Assembly (NCBI GenBank): GCA_964388455.1
Contig: CAYMAN010000010.1
Span: 1-64,000, forward strand
Direction: 5' to 3'
From: JBBRWO01 sp964388455
GTDB lineage: Bacteria; Actinomycetota; Coriobacteriia; Anaerosomatales; JAAXUF01
DNA: 64,000 nucleotides
Part shown: positions 60,407 to 64,000 of the stretch, one piece after another
Layout of the letters: each line of letters begins with the position of its first letter
Position numbering within the stretch: position 1 is the first letter of the stretch
Notes under the pieces: generated by a model
What the model saw: the letters and a program-made list of their open reading frames with translations, nothing else
What the model was told of the DNA's origin: nothing
Databases searched by the model: none
Made by a program: the position numbers and the translations under genes

Positions 60407-60946
60407 CTAGTCCTTGCGCCCCATCGAGCCGTGGTCGTGGAGCGGGTCGGATGTGATGCATTGATGCGTCTTGTGCGACCACACCTGGAAGCCAAGCATC
60501 GCCTCGACCCATTCGCGCGCCTCGACAACCGGGCCGTCTGAGTGGGCCTTCAACTTCATCACTCGAGCGAACTTCCCGCGAATCTCATCCTCCAACGCCG
60601 AAGTCAGCATCCGAACGAGTTCCTCGACATCGCCGCTATCGATCGCACGTTCGGCCAGAGGAACGACCTGCCCGTGTCCCAGGCCCGCCGGCTTGAGCCC
60701 GGTGAATGCCGCACCTTCTCCCGCCCGATGAAGACGCACAACGGTCTCGAAGAACCACTCTTCGGCGACCTCAACGGCCTGAGGACCGGCCGAGGAGGCC
60801 GCAACCGTCTTCTCGAACGCCATCCGTACCTCATCCTCCGCATCGGCAGGAACGTACGGCAGGACCAGGTCCACCGATGATGCGGCGAGAGCCCTCATCG
60901 CCGCCTTGACGACAGGACCGTCCTTCGAATCGCAATGTGGGGGCAC
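60407..60946 (-). CDS. DUF6448-family protein
   Basis: 179 residues from GTG 60946, which has AAGGAG nine bases upstream (ATG 60955 falls on the ribosome site; the frame extends to 60985). Sequence PPHCDSKDGPVVKAAMRAL, EEWFFETVVRLHRAGEGAAFTGLKPAGL and the charged C-terminus fit DUF6448, a helical family of unknown function with a conserved Cys/His near the start. No membrane segments. It precedes the redox operon on the same strand but is 126 bp from it. Confidence 0.8.
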   Translation of the reverse strand: MPPHCDSKDGPVVKAAMRALAASSVDLVLPYVPADAEDEVRMAFEKTVAASSAGPQAVEVAEEWFFETVVRLHRAGEGAAFTGLKPAGLGHGQVVPLAERAIDSGDVEELVRMLTSALEDEIRGKFARVMKLKAHSDGPVVEAREWVEAMLGFQVWSHKTHQCITSDPLHDHGSMGRKD

Positions 60947-61072
60947 AATGACCATCTCCTTCGGGAATAGACGGCTCGGCTTCAAGGAACTAGATACCCG
61001 TGCGCGGTATTGGCTGGTCGGGCTCCGTAGACGCCTGTATCCACGGCTGCGGCGTCCGGAGTCAAGCCGGCA

Positions 61073-61789
61073 TCAGGCGAGCCACACCAGATACGCGGCT
61101 GCAACCAGCAGCCCCACTCCGCCGATCTTCGTCAGGACGCCGGTCGCGCGCGACAACTTGGTCATCATGACGAGCGATCCCGAAGCGAGTCCCAGGAGCA
61201 GCAACGGCGCGCCCTTCCCCACGCCGAATACGAAGAGGAGCGCCGCACCCTCCCTCGCTGAACCTCGACCGGCCGCGATCGTCGCAATAGCGGCTAGGAT
61301 AGGGGTCGAGCACGGGGATGCGACCACGCCGAACAACATGCCGAAAGCGAAAGCACCGAGATATCCCCGGCGCTCCGGCCGCTTGACGGGCACGAGGCGG
61401 TTGATCGCATCGAACCGAAGGTTGATGGCGCCCAGCATGTGGAGTCCCAGCGCCACGCAGATCGCTGCCACGACGTAGTACGCCCAAGCACCGACGATCA
61501 GCGCGTGACCCAGCGCACCCGCAGCGGCACCCATCGAAGCGAAAAGCAGGCTCATCCCCAACACGAAGACAGCTGCAAGCGAAAGGGAGCGCGCGTACGC
61601 GTGTCCTCGCGAACCGCCGGTCCCCGCATCGCTCGCACTTCCCATGAGGTAGCCGAACACAGCAGGGATCATCGGCAGCACACACGGGCCAAAGCCGGCA
61701 ACCAGGCCGCCGAGGAGCGCGATTCCAAACGCAGCCGGTCCGGTCACAGCACCTGCCGCGAGCTGACGTGCGAGCTCGTCCACGTTCAT
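61073..61789 (-). CDS. ccdA: CcdA/DsbD-type thiol-disulfide membrane transporter
   Basis: 238 residues, six membrane helices. GFGPCVLPMIPAVFGYL and GVVASPCSTPILAAI carry the two redox cysteines of CcdA. It passes electrons from cytoplasmic thioredoxin to extracytoplasmic partners. Overlaps the thioredoxin-like gene by 4 bp, its likely partner. Confidence 0.92.
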   Translation of the reverse strand: MNVDELARQLAAGAVTGPAAFGIALLGGLVAGFGPCVLPMIPAVFGYLMGSASDAGTGGSRGHAYARSLSLAAVFVLGMSLLFASMGAAAGALGHALIVGAWAYYVVAAICVALGLHMLGAINLRFDAINRLVPVKRPERRGYLGAFAFGMLFGVVASPCSTPILAAIATIAAGRGSAREGAALLFVFGVGKGAPLLLLGLASGSLVMMTKLSRATGVLTKIGGVGLLVAAAYLVWLA

Positions 61790-62262
61790 CGGTCCGCCAA
61801 CAGCGCGTCGAGGTACTGCCGCACGCCGGCGGCGTCGAGCTTCCCTGTATAGGAGTCCAGAATCTCGCCGTCGGCACGGATGAAGTACGACGTGGGCACG
61901 AATTGAAACGCGAACCGCTGTGCGAGCTCACGGCCGGATGGTTCGTCGGTCATCACGTGCAGGTAGATGACCTCGTCAGTGTACTCAGGCAACACTTCCT
62001 GGATCGTCTTCTCCATCTCCGCGCAGTTGGCACAGTACGACAGGCCGAAGTTGAGGAAGATGGGCCTTCCTTCAGCGATGGCGGCGTCATAGGCAGCCAC
62101 TGCTGTAGCCGGTTCGCCCGCCGCGCTGCCGGTATCACGTGTCGAAGCGGCATCTTCAACAGGAGTTGGCGCCGATGCGCCGACTTTCACGACGACCAGT
62201 ACGGCGAACGCCGCGGCCACACCGATCAGGACTAACGCCTTCCGGTTACGCGCCGACTGCAT
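61786..62262 (-). CDS. membrane-anchored thioredoxin-like protein
   Basis: 158 residues from ATG 62262 (AAGGA upstream). One N-terminal membrane helix (ALVLIGVAAAFAVLVVV), an Ala/Thr linker, then a thioredoxin fold with FLNFGLSYCANCAEM (CxxC) and the cis-Pro in FQFVPTSYF. Likely faces outside and is reduced by CcdA. Confidence 0.9.
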   Translation of the reverse strand: MQSARNRKALVLIGVAAAFAVLVVVKVGASAPTPVEDAASTRDTGSAAGEPATAVAAYDAAIAEGRPIFLNFGLSYCANCAEMEKTIQEVLPEYTDEVIYLHVMTDEPSGRELAQRFAFQFVPTSYFIRADGEILDSYTGKLDAAGVRQYLDALLADR

Positions 62263-62491
62263 CGAGTATCCTTCCCAGCTCCTCGCGTGAAGGGACGCGT
62301 CCACTGACCGCCACTCGCCCGTCGATAACGAGTCCGGGCAATCCCATCACCCCGGACGCCATGATCTCCGTAGGATCCGTCACCTTGCGAATCTCAGCCG
62401 AAACGCCACGCGCGGCCACCGTCTGCCGCACCGATGCCTCGAGTTCGCGGCAGTTCGGGCAGGCCGATGAGCCAAGTAGCTGGATGATCAT
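62246..62491 (-). CDS. small thioredoxin-like redox protein (CPNC)
   Basis: 81 residues: MIIQLLGSSACPNCRELEAS, then VTDPTEIMASGVMGLPGLVIDG with the cis-Pro, a minimal thioredoxin/glutaredoxin fold of the TM0996 type. Probably the cytoplasmic electron donor to CcdA. Overlaps the next gene by 17 bp; divergent from the MarR gene. Confidence 0.88.
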   Translation of the reverse strand: MIIQLLGSSACPNCRELEASVRQTVAARGVSAEIRKVTDPTEIMASGVMGLPGLVIDGRVAVSGRVPSREELGRILDAVGA

Positions 62492-62561
62492 TCACACACC
62501 ACCTTCTCAAGCGACGGGGACCGATCCGCGTCCAACCATAGTCAGCACAAGGGATCGCGTC

Positions 62562-62577
62562 CTTGACTGCGGTCAAG
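62562..62577. promoter_or_regulatory. dyad operator in redox/MarR intergenic region
   Basis: CTTGAC-TGCG-GTCAAG, centred in the 170-bp divergent gap, with a TTGACA at 62592. Likely a regulator site for one or both operons; MarR proteins usually bind such dyads. Confidence 0.5.
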
Positions 62578-62661
62578 ACGATCGACACTTGACAGGAGTC
62601 GACTCAGCGGGTTTCCTTCTCCCATGATAATGATTTCCCTGTGATAAGCAAGGAGCCTCTG

Positions 62662-63216
62662 ATGCAGCGTCGTTCCGAACGTCTCTCGCACCTTATGCCG
62701 CTGCTCCAGCACGCGACATCCCACCTTGGGGCGCTCTCCACGGAGTCGGGCCGCTCGTTCGCCCTCTCGAAAGCCCGTATGGCCGCCCTGTCAACGCTGA
62801 TGCACCGTGGGCGCCTTCGGATGTCCGACCTGGCCGACCTGCTCGACCTCCCCCGCCCTCTCGCCACCCGGGCCGTCAACGAACTGGTCGCCAGAGGGCT
62901 TCTGGAGCGGTGTGACGACCCGGCGGACCGGCGTACCGTCCTCGTCCAGCCGACAGCGGCCGGACGCGCGGTGTACGAGGATGTGCAGCGTGAGTCCGCG
63001 ACCGCCCTCGAAGAGGTTCTTACCGACATGATTCCCGGGGAAGTCGACGCACTCCTCGTGGGACTCGAGTCGCTCCTCGAGGCGTTGCACAAGCCGGGTC
63101 GCGGCAGGAAGTGCTGCGGACCGGATGACCCTGATGGGCATCACGATGCGCACATCGGCCAGACCGGTTGCGCTCATGCACAGTCAGTTCCCCCTGTTGA
63201 AAGGAGCCAGTCATGA
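62662..63216 (+). CDS. MarR-family regulator with Cys/His-rich tail
   Basis: 184 residues from ATG 62662 (AAGGAG upstream). wHTH RLRMSDLADLLDLPRPLATRA-type core and the wing CDDPADRRTVLVQ. After the dimerisation helix comes a tail with KCCGPDD, DGHHDAH and TGCAH that could bind metal, not usual for MarR. Overlaps the HMA gene by 4 bp, so it probably controls the metal-efflux genes. Confidence 0.88.
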   Translation: MQRRSERLSHLMPLLQHATSHLGALSTESGRSFALSKARMAALSTLMHRGRLRMSDLADLLDLPRPLATRAVNELVARGLLERCDDPADRRTVLVQPTAAGRAVYEDVQRESATALEEVLTDMIPGEVDALLVGLESLLEALHKPGRGRKCCGPDDPDGHHDAHIGQTGCAHAQSVPPVERSQS

Positions 63217-63449
63217 CCGAGACCACCGCCCTAAAGGAGACCGTTCTTCGTTCCGATGAGCTCACGTGCCCATCGTGCATCGCGAAGATCGAGTCGAAGC
63301 TGAGCAGCCTCGAGGGTGTCGCTTCCGCCGAAGTGAAGTTCGCATCGGGCAGGATACTCGTGAAGCATGACGCCGCGAAGGTGTCCGTCGGCGACTTGGT
63401 GAAGGCCGTGAACGAGATCGGCTACGCGGCCAAGCCGTCCGCGGTCTAG
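63213..63449 (+). CDS. heavy-metal-associated (HMA) domain protein
   Basis: 78 residues. SDELTCPSCIAKIESKLSSL holds the CxxC metal site; the rest is a ferredoxin-like HMA fold (VASAEVKFASGRILVKHD). A soluble metallochaperone for the ATPase downstream. GGAG precedes ATG 63213. Confidence 0.92.
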   Translation: MTETTALKETVLRSDELTCPSCIAKIESKLSSLEGVASAEVKFASGRILVKHDAAKVSVGDLVKAVNEIGYAAKPSAV

Positions 63450-63527
63450 TAGTCGCACGAGTGTCCGGCGGGGCCTCGGGCGCGGGTATCCAGCCCGGGG
63501 CCCCATTTGGTGGTAAGGAGTGTTCAC

Positions 63528-64000
63528 ATGAGACGAACATGGAAGGACTGGGGCGTAGTCATCGTCTCCGGAGTGCTGATCGCCCTGTCCTGGATCACGG
63601 GATGGGAGTGGCTCATGGTCGCTGCGGCCGTGGGCGCGGGCTACCGGATAGCCATCACCGCCGTGCAGGCGTTGCGCGTACGCCACGTCTCGATCGATCT
63701 GCTGGTCACCGTCGCCGCAGTGGGCGCCCTCTTCATACAGAACTACTGGGAGTCTGCCGCGGTCACCTTCCTCTTCGCCCTCGGCAAGGGCCTGGAGAAG
63801 GCGACGCTCAACAAGACCCGCAAGGCGCTGTCCGACCTTGTAGACGCGGCGCCGGAGACGGCAACGGTGATGCGAGATGGCGACCCGGTCACCGTCGCGA
63901 TCTGGGAGCTCGCTCCCGGTGACATCGTCTTGGTGCGCAACGGCGAGCAGGTCCCCGTGGACGGCCGGGTCGTGAGCGGCCACGGCGGCGTCGATGAAGC
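63528..64000 (+). CDS. heavy-metal P1B-type ATPase (5' part)
   Basis: ATG 63528 with AAGGAG; 157 residues before the window ends. N-terminal membrane helices (VVIVSGVLIALSWITGWEW ...), VSIDLLVTVAAVGALFI, and the actuator start LVDAAPETATVM, ELAPGDIVLVRNGEQVPVDG match ZntA/CadA-type pumps. No HMA domain of its own, so the separate HMA protein may supply it. Metal specificity cannot be read yet. Confidence 0.9.
   Translation, partial: MRRTWKDWGVVIVSGVLIALSWITGWEWLMVAAAVGAGYRIAITAVQALRVRHVSIDLLVTVAAVGALFIQNYWESAAVTFLFALGKGLEKATLNKTRKALSDLVDAAPETATVMRDGDPVTVAIWELAPGDIVLVRNGEQVPVDGRVVSGHGGVDE

Overview
The window looks like the chromosome of a high-GC anaerobic actinobacterium, probably in or near the Coriobacteriia. 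This is inferred from high GC, dense operons with 4-bp stop/start overlaps, a cell-wall-binding-repeat-2 surface protein, a PocR-type sensor, the early-cobalt (anaerobic) B12 pathway with a BzaF-like enzyme, and a UGA-selenocysteine gene. The exact taxon cannot be read from this sequence.

Layout. (1) 1-7.4 kb is an accessory island: a DUF4062/ATPase protein, an unknown protein, a bacterial ubiquitin-like conjugation operon (Ubl, E2, JAB-E1 fusion), and an ImmA/IrrE peptidase, XRE regulator and sigma factor. (2) 7.7-12.2 kb is the remnant of a conjugative type IV secretion operon, broken inside its VirB4-like gene exactly at the 3' end of tRNA-Val(UAC). (3) 12.4-16 kb carries a repetitive surface protein, a tyrosine-integrase C-terminal remnant and a displaced 5' half of tRNA-Val, i.e. 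scars of integration. (4) 16-27.2 kb holds four large sensor kinases and a CheR methyltransferase. (5) 27.3-31.2 kb holds surface and secreted proteins around tRNA-Glu(CUC). (6) 31.4-49.1 kb is one 18-gene anaerobic cobalamin operon with a B12 riboswitch leader, facing a Met8-SUMT fusion gene (49.5-50.9 kb). (7) 51-64 kb is a patchwork of small units: MerR plus a Cys-rich peptide, ArsR-rhodanese/DsrE/selenoprotein/cysteine desulfurase, AbiE toxin-antitoxin, a Fic fragment, a CcdA/thioredoxin redox operon, and MarR/HMA/P-type ATPase metal efflux.

A repeat of about 150 bp occurs four times in the same orientation (1, 51051, 57598, 59441). It has a tRNA-Glu-like 3' end, two opposed blocks of ACTNNTTGG iterons around a small palindrome, and a tail. 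Two copies are preceded by a double hairpin with three compensatory base-pair changes and none uncompensated. It separates small gene units, one of which is exactly a toxin-antitoxin pair, so a recombinase attachment site that accumulates cassettes is plausible.

How the genes work together. The B12 operon (cobalt uptake CbiMNQO, corrin ring synthesis, amidation, adenosylation, lower-ligand activation) is fed by the divergent SUMT fusion and controlled by its riboswitch. The 53-57 kb unit looks like sulfur/selenium handling: an ArsR-rhodanese sensor, a DsrE-like protein, a multi-pass membrane selenoprotein with a clear SECIS hairpin, and a NifS-like desulfurase. The ubiquitin-like operon resembles bacterial Ubl-conjugation systems, some of which (Bil, type II CBASS) are anti-phage. 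Its neighbours suggest inducible control.
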